The notes: generated by a model from the letters alone, not told the origin. 64,000 nt of DNA from Brachynemurus nebulosus (GCA_035578155.1 JAPWDM010000001.1:80478925-80542924), one strand, 5' to 3'; positions 1 through 11,448 are shown, counted from the first letter of the stretch. Program-made: numbers and translations.

Positions 1-1009
1 TCAAAGTATAGGCACCCTCTGGGCCAAGGTGTCCTCATACTTTTAATGACGTAGTGTGTGCTAGAATTCGGTCAACCTTTTAACTGCCAAGCGGGCGAAT
101 CGTGGGTAAATATTAGTATACTCGTATAATAAATATGAAATTAATTAAAACTTTAAAATTATTAAAAATACTATTTGGACATACAGCATCACAAAAGGAT
201 CGCGATATACATATGTAACGTCAATATGTTAATGTGTTTTTACTCAAATACTGTTGACAGCTCCTATATATTGTCAAAATTATTAAAATTTAACTAAATT
301 ACTGATGGTTATTAACTACACATAAGTAATGTGTAGTTAATTCTGACAATATACCTGCAGTAGATATTTTTATGGTCACAGAATATCTAACATCTTTGTA
401 TTACTGCCACAAAATAGTACAAAACAGACTCGGTAACTCTTTAAATTGAACTTTTTCAGTAAGTTATTTAATACAAAAATATTTATAGCAAGCAGTAGTG
501 CACAGCAATAATTTAAAAAAAAAAAAAAACAACAGTAATATATGTTTAGGGAATATAAACATTATGGCGTCACATATGCGCTCAGGAACTGTAGGCTCGT
601 TACCGATACTAAGTTTAAAAATTTACTATTACATAATTTGATATAACTTTTTAAATATTACGTAAAAAAATAAAATAATAGAATTTTCTTATAAAACTTA
701 TAATATTACATATCGCTTGACAGAACTCAAAAAGAGCTGTTTTTCAGTACGATGGTTTAAAATTTTAAAAATAAAAAGAGTACTTATAGCAGTAAATTGA
801 AAAAGTGCGATAAAGTCATAACCTCTCTCGTTCTCTCATTTATGTACCGTAAACACGGATTACTTGAGTTCTAAGGAGTTCTAACTTGAGCCCAAAATTG
901 AAAAAGTATTATTTTTGTTTTGTGCTTAGTGTAGCCAGTAGTAAAAGTAAGTTACAGGTTTATCTGATAGATAACAGCACTAGGTTTACGGTGCTTATGT
1001 TTAGTTTTG
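1..1009. other. AT-rich stretch without a recognised gene
   Basis: No coding region or repeat that I can name. It contains short A/T homopolymers (for example a 14-A run near 516) and many stops in all frames. The upstream part of the Penelope fragment may begin near 960 but is too degraded to follow. Confidence 0.6.
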
Positions 1010-1367
1010 TTTAACAACAAAATATACTCACAGTCCATCGACCTGGCCATGGGCAACCCAGCCTCTTCATTTTTCTCAAATTTTTTCATGAACCACTTTG
1101 AAAAATTAATCTTCAACTCTAACTTTAAACATTTAGACAACCTCGTTTTCTGAAAACGCACGTGGACGACGTCTTCGCCATCTAGTCCGGCACCCGAAAT
1201 CAAGCTGAAGAGTTTTTAAGCTTTTTGAACAAGCTACACACTAAAATAAAATTTACGTTAGAAGTCGAAACCAACAATAATTTAAATTTCCTTGACCTTT
1301 AAATATCTAGAGATGTATACTCAAACCGTTTGAAGTTTGCTGTCTACAGAAAACCGATTGTTAAATA
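1010..1367 (+). pseudogene. Penelope-like reverse transcriptase fragment
   Basis: A relic of the RT palm of a Penelope-like retroelement, read in at least two frames. From 1,010 the frame reads FNNKIYSQSIDLAMGNP, matching the family's Q-x-D-G-L-A-M-G-N-P block with Gly replaced by Leu at the expected DGLAMG. After a frameshift, 1,159-1,367 encodes HVDDVFAI (the catalytic Asp pair, codons 1,165-1,170), then FLNKLHTKIKFTLEVE and VYRKP, in the order seen downstream of the YVDD box in these elements. Stops at the codon after VFAI and after NFLDL show that it is dead. No N-terminal RT half and no GIY-YIG nuclease are visible here. A separate N-terminal RT piece of the same element type lies near 53.8 kb. 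Confidence 0.75.
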
Positions 1368-1649
1368 ATTTTATCTTTTGACGATTTTTTGTTGTTACAA
1401 TACAACTCATATTATTTTTCTAAGTTGACAATTTTCTATTATGACAATGGTTGTCCAAAGTATAGGTAACCTCTTGAGAATGATCACGAATTGATTGAAA
1501 CGGGTCGAGAAACTTAAAAGTTAATTTTTAACAAATTTGCAGGCTGCTGATTCCTTGCTTTCATTTTTCATAATCCCTCGACCTGCAGTTGGACTAATTT
1601 ATATATTATATATCTATATTTTATGTTAATATCTAGAGATTATCATCAC

Positions 1650-1874
1650 TTATAGTAGTTCAGAACGTGAGAAAAATGGTATTTCTTGCAAGCCCGACGA
1701 AAGGGTGGGGTAATCGTAGTCGCACCTTCCGGGTCTGTCCTTGAAGTAGGGGCCCGCAGCTATCAGTAAGGAGCCTAGGAAAAAGTAATAAAAGGAGCTC
1801 GCTCGGAGTAATAAATCCGCTATTTCTGTCCACGGCCTTGGTTTCCTCAAACAGAGAATACAGCTATACCACAA
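1650..1874 (-). other. GC-richer island with a 74-codon open frame, unidentified
   Basis: About 220 bp distinctly richer in G+C than its surroundings, open on the minus strand for 74 codons. The predicted product has one hydrophobic segment (FFLGSLLIAAG) and no motif I recognise. It could be an exon remnant, part of a repeat, or chance. I saw no splice sites or start context that settles this. Confidence 0.2.
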
Positions 1875-2160
1875 ACCTAATATTTTTGGGTAAAATTATA
1901 AAAATAAATTTAGTATAAAAAATTTTTATTGAAATTTTTCAATTAATGTAGTAGTAAATCAGCTTTATCAACAAGTTAACATCTAGTTTTATTTAAAATA
2001 GAATAAGCTTGCATTTTAGCTTGAAGCTTCTAACTAATAGCAACCGGTTGTCCTATGTCGGTGACACATTTTGGGATGATTTTTTGATTAATTTAACGGT
2101 AATAAAAATAGAAACTCACAACAAGAACCCAATTTACATATATATTTATATTTGCATTTA
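1875..2160. other. AT-rich spacer
   Basis: No gene, RNA or inverted repeat seen. Confidence 0.6.
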
Positions 2161-2191
2161 TACACACACATATATCACACACACACACACA

Positions 2192-2268
<77 letters not shown>
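2161..2268. repeat. Compound (CA)n/(TA)n microsatellite
   Basis: ACAC repeats pass into about 37 TA units. Apparent reading frames of alternating Tyr-Ile across it are artefacts. Confidence 0.95.
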
Positions 2269-2269
<1 letters not shown>

Positions 2270-3254
2270 ACAACTTTAATATTAGTATTTTATTGTCTAA
2301 AAGTTCAACTCTACGAAAACAAAATTACATGGAAGGAATCATCAAGCAAACAAGAGGAATGGAATATCAACGACTGTTTATGAAGGAAGATAGTGAAATT
2401 TAATATTCATATTATACATATACAATGGCATGGTACCTAGATACAAACATATATAATTTAAAAATATTTTTACAACAATATGAATAACAAGAGCAAATAC
2501 AACGTAACGTTTCCTGAATAGTAGTTTTAAGAATTTGAGTTTCAGTACACTTACAGCCATATTACAGGGATCAGTTTAGCATAGTAATTTACATAATTTT
2601 TTTTTCAGCCTTTAGTTATGCCTATATTGAGGTTCAAATATTACTATATACTAACTGGGGCTCCGAAATACTGACATTTTTCAATATTTCTGATATTGAA
2701 TGAAATTATTTTTTGTTCAAATTTTGGAGTAAAATATATTATAGAATAATTGGGTATATTTTTATATTTTGCCCTAAAAATAAATAATATTAGATTGTGT
2801 TTTTGAACTAGATAACGAAAACACCTTAATTGTTATATAAAAGTTATTTTGTGTAGTGAATAAGTTTTCATTGTTACATTCATACAAATACATCCACCAA
2901 CAAAAGTGTGGGCAACGTAACCTTACATATAAACTTACATGGTTGAATACCATGTAGGTAACTCTTACTACGATACATACGGCTATTATATATACTCAAA
3001 AAACAAGTGTTGCCTTTGACTACAGGAGCAACCAAAACACTAATTGTAAGTCCGCTACTGATCAAGAATCGACGCAAAACCCTACCATAGTGAGCAGTCT
3101 TTAACACAAGCCTATCAACTACGTCAAAATCGTCCGGTCACATCGGAGCACCAGAATCCAGTTCAACACCGACAGACCAAGTCATGAGTAAAAGTCCTAT
3201 ATCATACACAAATGTATGTTCCAAAATTGTATGTATTGTATGTAACACAAACGT
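2269..3254. other. Spacer upstream of LINE ORF1
   Basis: No coding motif recognised. The stretch from about 2,880 is less AT-rich and runs directly into the LINE ORF1 frame, so it may hold the LINE 5' UTR, but I see no defined 5' end or target duplication. Confidence 0.45.
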
Positions 3255-4229
3255 ATGTTACACAATTCAATCAACGTTATGAATACTGAAGTTCCAATCA
3301 GACGCTTAGTAACTCCAGCTGTAAGAATTATTATTTTGGGCGTGTCACCCATCATAGAAGACGAAGAAATAGAATACATCCTCAACCAAAATAATTTGCA
3401 TGTTGTTTCTCCGATCACAGCATTAAAAGCATCGATAGATAACGATGATGATTACGCTCATATATTAAGCTTTCGAAGACAAGTCCATATAGCGGAAGTT
3501 GAAAACCTAGAAATTCCGAAATCTTTATTTATCGACCATGAAGGTGAAACCCATCAAATATACTTAGAAAAATATGCTGTACGTTGTTGTAAGTGTCAAC
3601 ACGATGGTCACTTAGCTAGGCAGTGCGCCAACTTACTACTGCCTGAAAACAGTGAAGATTTTGAAAACCCCACAACAAATGTAAAAAAGAACAGCTCCTT
3701 CCACGTCTGAACTGTCACAAATAGAAGAAGAAATTATTAGAAATGTCACAAAAACAACACTAAATGCAGCAGAAAATATCCAGGAAAAAACTAGTTACCC
3801 AGAGAAAATCATCGATGACGAATGCTTGACCAAACCAAAAGCCCATAAGAAACTTCTCAAAAAAAAAAAAGAAAACTTGAACAACCACATCCGGAAAAAA
3901 CAACTGAAGAACTTTTAAAACCACTGGAAACAATCATGAACAATAATCCCCAACACTATAGTCTCTCTTTTAATGATTTAAATAATCTAATCAGCGAACT
4001 GGAAGACAGTCCTCGGCAAATACCTGTAATGACAACGTACACTCCTGACTTAGAAAATCTAAGAAAAACATTATTCGACCTGTATCCCCATCTGGTTGAT
4101 AGAAGTATCAAGGCCCGATTCACACGCATCCAAAATAAAATAACAAGCTTTTTGGAACGTACCGGCGACAGCAACCCTGAAACATCTAATGAAACTGAAA
4201 TGAAGAACATTCAACTGATTCAACTCAAG
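3255..4229 (+). pseudogene. LINE ORF1 (gag-like, CCHC zinc knuckle), frameshifted
   Basis: The nucleic-acid-binding ORF1 of an I/Jockey-type non-LTR retrotransposon. The first frame (3,255-3,710) carries an RRM-like stretch (IILGVSPIIEDEEIEYIL) and then one zinc knuckle, C-x2-C-x4-H-x4-C, at 3,588-3,626 (CKCQHDGHLARQC). It stops after FHV*. A Lys/Glu-rich C-terminal part follows in other frames (about 3,690-3,930). From 3,936 a third frame contains a helical stretch (DLYPHLVDRSIKARFTRI) that resembles the ORF1 tail of such LINEs. That last frame is open straight into the ORF2 endonuclease with no stop between them, so the ORF1 terminator is lost or the two are now fused. This is a degraded copy. 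Confidence 0.75.
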
Positions 4230-5392
4230 ATGAGTACTAATCAGCCTCCGACAAATACAAACGTCAAAATAATATCATGGAATCTAAACAGTGTTTTTGC
4301 TAAATATCCCGAATTACAGTTATTAATAAGTGAACATAATCCGGTAGTGATCTGTCTCCAAGAAACAAAATTAAAGTGCAATCAAAATTTTAAATTAAAA
4401 AACTACAATATTTTTCGAAAAGACCTGAATGCAGACGGCACTGCAAGAGGAGGAGTAGCTATTGCAATTACACAAAATATTCACTCTTCTCAAGTCAACA
4501 TAACAACTGATTTCCAAGCAACTGCAGTTAAAATTCACACACCGATATCACTCACTATTTGTTCACTATATTTACATCAGAACGACGATGTTAACAGCAA
4601 CAATCTCACACATCTTATCCAACAATTGGAAAGTCCATATCTTATTACAGGTGATTTTAACGCCCATAACCAGCTTTGGGGCTCAAACCACTTAAATTTA
4701 AGAGGCAATATGATTGAAAATACGATCCTGAACAATAACCTTACACTGCTAAATACCGGCGAAGCAACACATTTTAATTTATCCAGTGGCACATTTTCAG
4801 TAATAGATTTAAGCCTATGCGCAAATGCAGCAAAACAACTGAACTGGTCCGTATCAACGGACTTATATGGGAGTGGTCACTACCCTCAAATAATAGCAAT
4901 ATTGTCAATATATGGTCAATACATTTTTGTATGCAGCTGAAAACTCTATGAAGAGATCTACACATTCGAATAATAAAAAATGCGTACCTTGGTGGAACGA
5001 CGAGTGCAAAACAGCAATATCAGAAAAAAGTAAGACTCCAACAAAATGCAAGAGGTGCAAAAACCTAGAAAATATAATTTAAAAAATGTAGAGCCAAAGC
5101 TAGGCAAATCATCAGAAAATCTAAGTTAGATTCGTGGCACAACTTCATTAGTTTAACAAACAGCAGTAGATCTTCAACCGAGTTCTGGTCTCAGATACGC
5201 AAAATATCGAATATATAAATTTATAATCCAATAGTTGCAATAAAAACCAATAATAATCAAATAACTACACACAAACAACAAATAGTCGAAGAATTTGCAA
5301 AACAGTACCATTCAGTTTCATCTAATAGTAGTTACAACCCTGAATTCTCAAACTTAAAAACGGCTATTGAAATAAACGTTTTGAACTTTTCA

Positions 5393-5393
<1 letters not shown>
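4230..5393 (+). pseudogene. LINE ORF2: apurinic-like endonuclease and linker, truncated before RT
   Basis: An ATG at 4,230 (MSTNQPP) opens an exonuclease-endonuclease-phosphatase domain, the nickase of an I/Jockey-clade LINE. Visible motifs in order are IISWNLNS, the catalytic-Glu block LQETKL, RGGVAIAI, the active-site loop ITGDFNAHNQLWG and VIDLSL. The final block, normally S-D-H-Y-P, reads GSGHYP, so the Asp before the catalytic His is replaced by Gly. The frame stops at 4,940. The continuation is still readable in other frames: CVPWWNDECK near 4,980, then a basic linker and EEFAKQYHSVSSNS near 5,290, which normally precedes the RT. The copy ends at the (TA)n array at 5,395; no RT follows. 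Confidence 0.85.
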
Positions 5394-5394
<1 letters not shown>

Positions 5395-5465
<71 letters not shown>

Positions 5466-5522
5466 CTTATATATATATATATAGATATAACTTATATCTA
5501 TATATATATATATAACTTTTCA

Positions 5523-5584
<62 letters not shown>
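5395..5584. repeat. (TA)n microsatellite block, three arrays
   Basis: Two long (TA)n arrays (about 5,395-5,463 and 5,524-5,584) enclose a shorter one with interrupted units. The 15-base flank AACTTTTCATCTATA is present before both long arrays, so one array with its left flank was duplicated. Confidence 0.95.
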
Positions 5585-5587
<3 letters not shown>

Positions 5588-5649
5588 GAGGTCCACCGGG
5601 AGCTTGCAGATCCGGAAACACCACAAATAAGCTACCGAACCGATTCTGG
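5585..5649. other. Short GC-richer segment between (TA)n and palindrome
   Basis: Sequence with no coding sense, similar in style to the flank on the far side of the palindrome (6,050-6,200). Probably the edge of the repeat that contains the palindrome. Confidence 0.3.
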
Positions 5650-6048
5650 ATTGCATTTTTGAAAAAATTAAAGGATCATTTTTTTGATCTTAAACTATCA
5701 TAATCTTCAACAAAATGAAAAAAAAAATTTTCTCAGCTTTTTTCACATTTTTATCAGAACGGTATTTAAATTTATAAAAAAAAAAAAAATTTCTTAGAAA
5801 ATTTTCAAAAAAAAAAAATTTTTAAGAATTTTCCGAAAAAAATTTTCAAAATTTTTTTTGAAAAATTTTAGAAAAAAAAATTTTTTGAAAATTTTCTAAG
5901 AAATTTTCTTTTTTTTATAAATTTAAATACCGTTATTGATAAAAATGTGAAAAAAACTAAGAAATTTTTTTTTTCATTTTGTTGAAGATTATGAAAGTTT
6001 AAGATCAAAAAATGATCCTTTAATTTTTTCAAAAATTCAATCGAATGA
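5650..6048. repeat. About 400-bp A/T-rich palindrome (foldback)
   Basis: Arms run from TTTTTGAAAAAATTAAAGG at about 5,657 to its reverse complement ending at about 6,038. They share the AAGGATCATTTTT, CATAATCTTCAAC and GGTATTTAAATTTATAAA blocks, with the centre near 5,845. No coding potential. It may be a MITE or an inverted duplication within a larger element. Confidence 0.85.
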
Positions 6049-7334
6049 AACACAAAAACGGCTGGATGGATTAAACTGAAACTCGGTGGGGTTTTTGCGG
6101 GTATATTGAACTGTAAAAGGCACACTTAACATTAGTGGTTTTCTCGAAGTTCTTAATTCAGCGCTTGATTTTCCAAAGAGCCACCAAAAGCTCTTTTTTT
6201 CTTGATTTTTCAAATTCATGTAAAGTATGCAAAAAAAATTTTTTCTGAAAAAATAATGGCTAATCCTTGTAGAGAATTTATTCGAGTTTGTAAAACACCC
6301 GTTCTATTTTCTGTGTTTCTATGAAGTGTGTGATCATTGGTTGCTGAGATATCGATGGTCAAAGACGAAATGATCCTTTTCCATTCAAAGTCCGATATCT
6401 CAGCGAGAAGTGGTCGTATAAATGTCTATAAAAAAGCAAATTAAAGTTGAATGAACAAGTTCTCCGGTCCATATGGTGGTTAAGTCGGAAAAATTTTTTC
6501 CAAGTCCTTGGACCAAAAAAAAAAAAAAATTTCGAAAATTTTTTTTTCAGTGTATTTATTAGGATTGCGCCACACACGTAGCTTTGAAAATTTTTTTGTC
6601 GCAAGATCTCGAAACTAGAAACTTCCAGCTTAAAAATTTCTTTACTTACGACTCCGATAAGACTATTTTTCACGAAGATGCAGCCATTCGAAATATCGCT
6701 AAAAATTTGGAATTTTTTTTTGATCCTTTAATTATTTCCGCTAGTGTATTTTATTTGTCATTGGGACGCCATGTTGGTCCTCTAGGTGACCTTTTCAAAT
6801 CTTTTTCAGTATTACGTAATATTGTATCATTACGTAGTTATTTTCAACTAAAATTAGCTTTAGCAAGTTTCTTAAATTCCAAGTAAAATACTATTAACTT
6901 CTTTACGTACTATACTTAATTATTAAATTTTAGACTTGTTAAATAACAATAGATTTTAACTTCAAATAAACTTATTTTTAACTTTTATTAGTTTCTTTAC
7001 TTTATGCATAATCATCGCATTAGTCGAGCATAATCATACTTTAAATATTTTTAACAATAGCTTAATTTCCAATCGACGTCATCATTCCGTTGGTTTTATG
7101 GGCCTGCCAACCTTAATCCTTCCACACATCTCTGCTAGTACTTCAGTTTTTTTATAATCAAAATATAATCAATTAAATTTATTTAGTATTATCAACTGAT
7201 CGGTTCGAGTCCGAGAGCCGACCATCCTAATAGTCAAAGGTCCCATATCACAAATATTTTATTTTATTTTTATTCATTTATTTTATTTAAATTCCTTTTC
7301 ATTTATTAAATTTAATTTTTAATTTTTTTTTTAG
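6049..7334. other. Non-coding stretch, possible body of a larger element
   Basis: Contains a moderately GC-rich part (6,060-6,200 and 6,300-6,480, with GATATCTCAGCGAGAAG) and poly-A/T runs. A 100-codon open frame at 6,584-6,886 has no recognisable motif and I do not call it a gene. At 7,202-7,212 GGTTCGAGTCC matches the Pol III B box, with a short flanking stem TCGG/CCGA, but no matching 5' acceptor arm is found; it may be the tail of a tRNA-derived SINE. A polypyrimidine tract ending in TTTTTTTTAG (7,323-7,334) abuts the following coding fragment like a splice acceptor. Confidence 0.35.
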
Positions 7335-7575
7335 CGACAATTGTAAAAAGAATGAATCCCTTTTAAGCAAAACACAATTCAAGGATATTGCTCCAATCAT
7401 ATTCATCGATTGTTCTCATCAAAACGAATCACTGAAAAGTGGACTGGTGGATATACGAATTGAATTTAAAACGTTAAAGAAGGTGCCAGAGAATACGTCA
7501 GCATTCTGTTTACTGCTACATGATCGTGCTGTTCAATATAATCCGTTGACGAATATCGTTACAAAATTTGTATAA
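7335..7575 (+). pseudogene. Capsid-like protein fragment (C-terminal end)
   Basis: An open 80-codon stretch begins directly after a pyrimidine-rich tract and AG, and ends at TAA. Its core reads IFIDCSHQNESLKSGLVDIR, then ENTSAFCLLLHD and YNPLTNIV. By pattern memory only, the layout of a basic beta-strand (VDIRIEF), then Ala-Phe-Cys-Leu-Leu-Leu-His-Asp, then a short end resembles the C-terminal strands of the widespread invertebrate double-jelly-roll capsid-like proteins annotated as F54H12.2-like. Those are linked to integrated Polinton/adintovirus-type elements. No N-terminal part is present nearby, so this is at most a remnant exon. It lies 50 bp upstream of, and on the same strand as, the next relic, which suggests one element. 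An unrelated host or transposon origin is possible. Confidence 0.35.
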
Positions 7576-7624
7576 AACACAGCAGTCGGATTATAAGCAA
7601 ACAGTTTCATTCTAGACTTTGCGC

Positions 7625-8113
7625 AATGACGATGACGCGGCAGTTGTTGATTTCCAAAGCTTTCCAAGTACAACAAAGGGGAAATTTTAAATAAAGGAAT
7701 TGACAGTGTTGAAATTCGATTCTTCCAAAGAAAATTATAGCGAAGATTATATACTACAACACTATATTTTCAAATTACCAATACCGTTTTGCGGATTAAG
7801 TAAAAAAGATCTGCATTCAGCTCGTTGGTAATGGAAAAATCATGATGGGTTATCCGGGATGAATGGGCTAATTAAATACGATGATCTGCAATACATATTA
7901 ATGAACATTCTACATGGAGTTCGAATCAACTGTACAAAAGGTGAAGAAAAAGTGCGATATTTGAAAGGACTACTACCTGCAGCGCTCATCATGAACTTTG
8001 AAGAAGTAACCATTTGTCCCAAGTTGGGGATCATAACATCAACATACACTAGAGTCCTCAATGTGCAATACAAAATGTTATATCTCTATATAAATATTAT
8101 TATGCCCAGTTGA
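7625..8113 (+). pseudogene. Relic of the conserved 'VDFQGF' protein family (copy 1)
   Basis: A single frame with two in-frame stops (7,688-7,690 and 7,829-7,831). It aligns by eye over most of its length with the open 205-codon copy on the minus strand at 49.4-50.0 kb. Shared blocks are VVDFQSF (IVDFQGF there), IKEL, LKFDSS, DYILQHY, PIPFCGLS, TKGEEKVRYLKGLLP, IMNFEEVTICPKLGIITSTY. The last 25 codons diverge and the Cys/His-rich C-terminal end of the other copy is missing. The Asp, Glu and later acidic residues are spaced somewhat like a DEDD-type 3'-5' exonuclease, but that is inference. I know the family only as an uncharacterised multicopy type in insect genomes. Its position just downstream of the capsid-like fragment hints at a shared virus-like or Polinton-like origin. 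Confidence 0.6.
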
Positions 8114-8340
8114 AACTTAATCCGTAAAATATAATACATATACAGTGTCAAGCCATTATTATGTAACGCTGGTTACTTAAATTGCTGGAATGGTTAAGTA
8201 TGGTTAAAAAATGTAAGGGAAATAACTCTTAACCTCTTGAGGGGTAACGCGACTGTTAATTCCGAAAAAATTCCTGCGGTTTTAGTGTCTACAAGGTGCT
8301 ATGAGTCACTCCACAAAAGGACGAGAGTTATTTGTTTTAC

Positions 8341-8344
<4 letters not shown>
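8114..8344. other. Spacer
   Basis: Non-coding. A short GC-richer part (8,215-8,330) contains the near-palindrome CTTAACCTCTTGAGGGGTAA. No feature called. Confidence 0.5.

Positions 8345-8397
<53 letters not shown>
8345..8397. repeat. (TA)n microsatellite
   Basis: About 26 TA units. Confidence 0.95.
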
Positions 8398-8399
<2 letters not shown>

Positions 8400-8911
8400 A
8401 TATTTAATAATTATATAGGTGAAGCTCATGCGTTTTCAATAGTGTATATTTTCTTGCTCAATCTGTAGTCGTTATCAATAATAATTAATATTGAACACTA
8501 ATCATTATTTGCTAGTAATAATTGTAGAAATTTTGTTAAGTTTGTGATAATTTATTAGAACCCATGTTCATTCAAGCTTTAAATATTAAATAGTGTTGTA
8601 CATTACATTGTAAGATATGATATCTTCGTAATTAAATGATTGTTCTATTTAGTTCAAAGATTTAAATCAAAATTAATAATGTACGTTATATTAACAAAAT
8701 CACCATTTGTTCGATAAATCATTTCTGGCAATAACATTTTTCCATATTTTTAACTATTCTGTAGCTTCGTATAATTATATGTTGTGGATATTATAAAAAT
8801 ATTACAATATTATTTTAAGGACGTAACCTGGTGTAGCAGCTTCACTAGCTAAAAAAAGCACTATTTTTTCGTTTAGAAAATATAATTTATTTCAACTTTT
8901 GAAAATTTTTT
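8398..8911. other. AT-rich stretch without features
   Basis: No open frame above background, no inverted repeat found. Confidence 0.6.
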
Positions 8912-9357
8912 TATGAAAAGAAAAATAATAATCAGGCTTTTGGCAGGTAGTTTTCAAAAATCGCTGATTTTTCGCCGTAAGCAGAGTAACTGGTAAAATC
9001 CTTATCTGAAATCCAAAAACAAAATTTTTTATGTTAGTAAATGCTTATGGCTTATACTTGAACGGAGGATTACTGTTTCCGTTCATTACATCTCATTTTA
9101 CAAGTAGTAAATCAACAAAAAACATGAAAATTTTTACTAAAAATCAAAATTTTTTTTTTTAGCACACTCAAAAATTGAAAAATCATTTTTTTAAAAACCT
9201 ATCGTTCAAGTATAAGTCATAAGCAATTAAGTATCTACTAATAGAAACAATTTTTTTGTTTTTGTTTTCAGATAAGGATTTCGCGAGTTATTTTGCCTAC
9301 GGCGGAAAATTAGCGAAAAAAACTAGCTGTCATTGGCCTGATTTTTATCTCTTTTCT
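8912..9357. repeat. Palindromic MITE, about 445 bp
   Basis: Inverted arms of about 150 bp (8,912-9,064 and 9,205-9,357) share TGATTTTTCGCCGTA, AAATCCTTATCTGAAA and GCTTATGGCTTATACTTG, roughly 80 percent identical by eye. The spacer is about 140 bp. No coding potential and no clear target duplication. Confidence 0.8.
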
Positions 9358-9377
9358 ATGCGTTAGCGTTATGCCAA

Positions 9378-9728
9378 GTGAGTGCAAAGACTTCATGCAA
9401 ACCACTTTTTAAAAAGTATAAAATACTTACACTAACTGATTTATATATCCTTGAGTGTATAACTTTTTTCAAAAAATACCAATATTATTTTGAAGAAAAT
9501 AAATTCGATCACTACTACTCAACTAGACAAAATTGTGACTTTTTCCAACTTTCAACAACTGTCAATACTGTTTATAAAAGCCCATTCAATCAAATTATTA
9601 AAATTTACAATAAACTTCCGAGCTAATACAAGAGTTTAGAACTTAAACAATTAAAAATTAAACTAAAGGAATTTTTACTAAATCAAAACTACTACATTCT
9701 TGATGAATATTTTTTAACGCAATTTTAG
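9378..9728 (+). pseudogene. LINE ORF2 C-terminal end (after RT)
   Basis: One frame with a single in-frame stop at 9,624-9,626. It reads PLFKKYKILTLTDLYILE, then FFKKYQYYF, a TRQNCDFFQL-type segment, NQIIKIYNKLPS, and after the stop LKQLKIKLKEFLLNQNYY and ILDEYF. This is the conserved tail found after the RT palm and thumb in several insect non-LTR retrotransposons (K-P-L-F-K-K...LY...IYNKLP...LK..LK..L). The RT itself is not upstream; a palindromic MITE ends 20 bp before. Typical of a 5'-truncated LINE. Confidence 0.7.
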
Positions 9729-10376
9729 GATTTTAATTCTAATATTCTTTTAATCAATTTTAATTAATTATATAATCATTTTTAATTATTTATTTACTTT
9801 AGTTTTTTTAATACAATTTTAAACTACATTTACTTTTTGGAATTCTATCGTATTAAGTCACGATGTTTACACATGTATGTAATACCAATGCCTCCTATAC
9901 TTTACAAGCCGTGTTGTAAGAAGTTTGGCAACACTGTAGGTAGTCCGATATCTTTTTGTAGCTAGGCTTGTTGGCGTGGATGATATCAATGATATCAATG
10001 TTTCTTGTACTTTACAAGTGTATGTTACAAGTTATTTATTTATATTGTTTAAATAATAAAAGTGGTTTTATTTTATAATTTCAATTTTATATACATATTT
10101 GTTACAGTATAATCAACTGAATAATTTTGGTGCTTTTTTTTCATCATAATATAAAAGAGTAAGTATTTATTTTTATTTTACAAAAAAATACATAACCTAA
10201 TATAGGTTATGCTTGTTTGTGAAGATTTTTATTCCATAAAACTGTTGCCCTTTTAAAATTTTAGTAGTTATTTATTAAATGTTACAGCCAACTGTTTTTA
10301 AAAAATATATAATTTGATTTATTTAGTACTAAAATTGTGTACTTATATTAATTTTAAATTATATTTTTTCTTTTAG

Positions 10377-10943
10377 ATGCCTCGTTGTTGTTGTGTACCA
10401 GGATGCAAATCAAACTACGACAGCTCACTTAAAAATAAAGATCCAGTGTCAACTTTTTCGTTTCCTAAAAATAAAATGAAAAGTGTTTGGTTAAAAGTAA
10501 TTCCCCGTAAAAACTGGAAACCAACAGCTTCTTCAGTGGTGTGTGCTAAACATTTCTATCCTTCGGATATTATTACTGACCAACCATTCAGAGACGATTC
10601 TGGCTATTGTACTCGTATACCACTGAAATATCCAAAATTAGTTGACGGTGCGGTACCTCGCATATTTAATAATCTTCCTTCGTATTTATCGCAGCCAAAA
10701 AATACGATAAGGAAACCACCAGAAGAGCGAAGCGAAATTATTGCAAAACGACACGAAGAAGCAGTTGAAGCCTTTATGCAAGAAGATGTAATTGGAGATT
10801 ACCAAGATTTCGTAAATAAATTTCCAATAAAATTATCCAGTGAGCTTCAGGTGAATTGGAACTATAAAATTGTGGAAAATACTGTGTTTTTATTTAGATT
10901 AAATTTAGATATAGACTTAAATGATGGTGTTAAGTGTTATTGA
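10377..10943 (+). pseudogene. THAP-domain transposase N-terminus (P-element/THAP9-like)
   Basis: The ATG opens 188 codons. A C2CH THAP zinc finger fills residues 1-97: CVPGC near residues 6-10, Trp38, the pair VVCAKHF (Cys56, His59), Pro82, and the diagnostic closing AVPRIF box (92-97). This module binds the transposon's own end DNA. A helical linker follows, then an N-terminal part of the P-element transposase. After the stop the reading continues in shifted frames to about 11,400: NDLKWLFPSS, then RYSHVTIIFSFLLFT and YDVIKDYLILPHKRYL, matching the 'most...YD.I...LLLP....L' helix typical of THAP9/P transposases. No catalytic domain follows. Binding may have outlived catalysis, but frameshifts make a functional product unlikely. 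Confidence 0.8.
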
Positions 10944-11448
10944 GTGTGATCGTGGACAATAATCTAAAAATTAAAGTTTATATTGGAAATAATGAACTTT
11001 CAGTAAATGATTTGAAGTGGTTGTTTCCAAGTAGCAATTTAAAACTGACTTTCTGGTCATAAATTGAAAATTTGTTGGCTAGATATAAATCTGAAGCCAA
11101 TGAAAACTTAAATTTTTTCAAACGTCATTTATGCCTGTAATGATGACAATAATGATTATGAACAAAATATTGAAATTATAAAGAATCAGTTGGAGTTGAT
11201 TTTAAATGATAAACATCGTTATTCCCATGTGACAATAATTTTTTCGTTTTTATTATTTACATAATCAGCTGTTACTTACGATGTTATAAAAGACTACTTA
11301 ATTTTGCCCCATAAAAGATACTTGCAACAAATATCTTCAAACTTTAATATTTCCCCGGAACATGGAAATAGTAATTTTCATTATTTAAAAGAAATGAAAT
11401 AAAATTTCATATTTTGTTTTATTTATATTCTTTCATTTATCTGTAATC

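Noticed and set aside
2009..2403. Long Tyr-Ile repeat proteins over (TA)n (also at 34.5, 35.5, 39.4, 42.4, 43.6, 47.5 and 61.4 kb)
   Set aside because: Pure translation of TA microsatellites; no start context or conserved flank.
6584..6886. 100-codon open frame upstream of the capsid-like fragment
   Set aside because: Phe/Leu/Ser-rich with no motif, and the opposite strand is equally open. Nothing ties it to the following relics.
7100..7240. tRNA gene at the B box GGTTCGAGTCC (7,202)
   Set aside because: No D arm, anticodon arm or complementary 5' acceptor upstream; at most a SINE tail.
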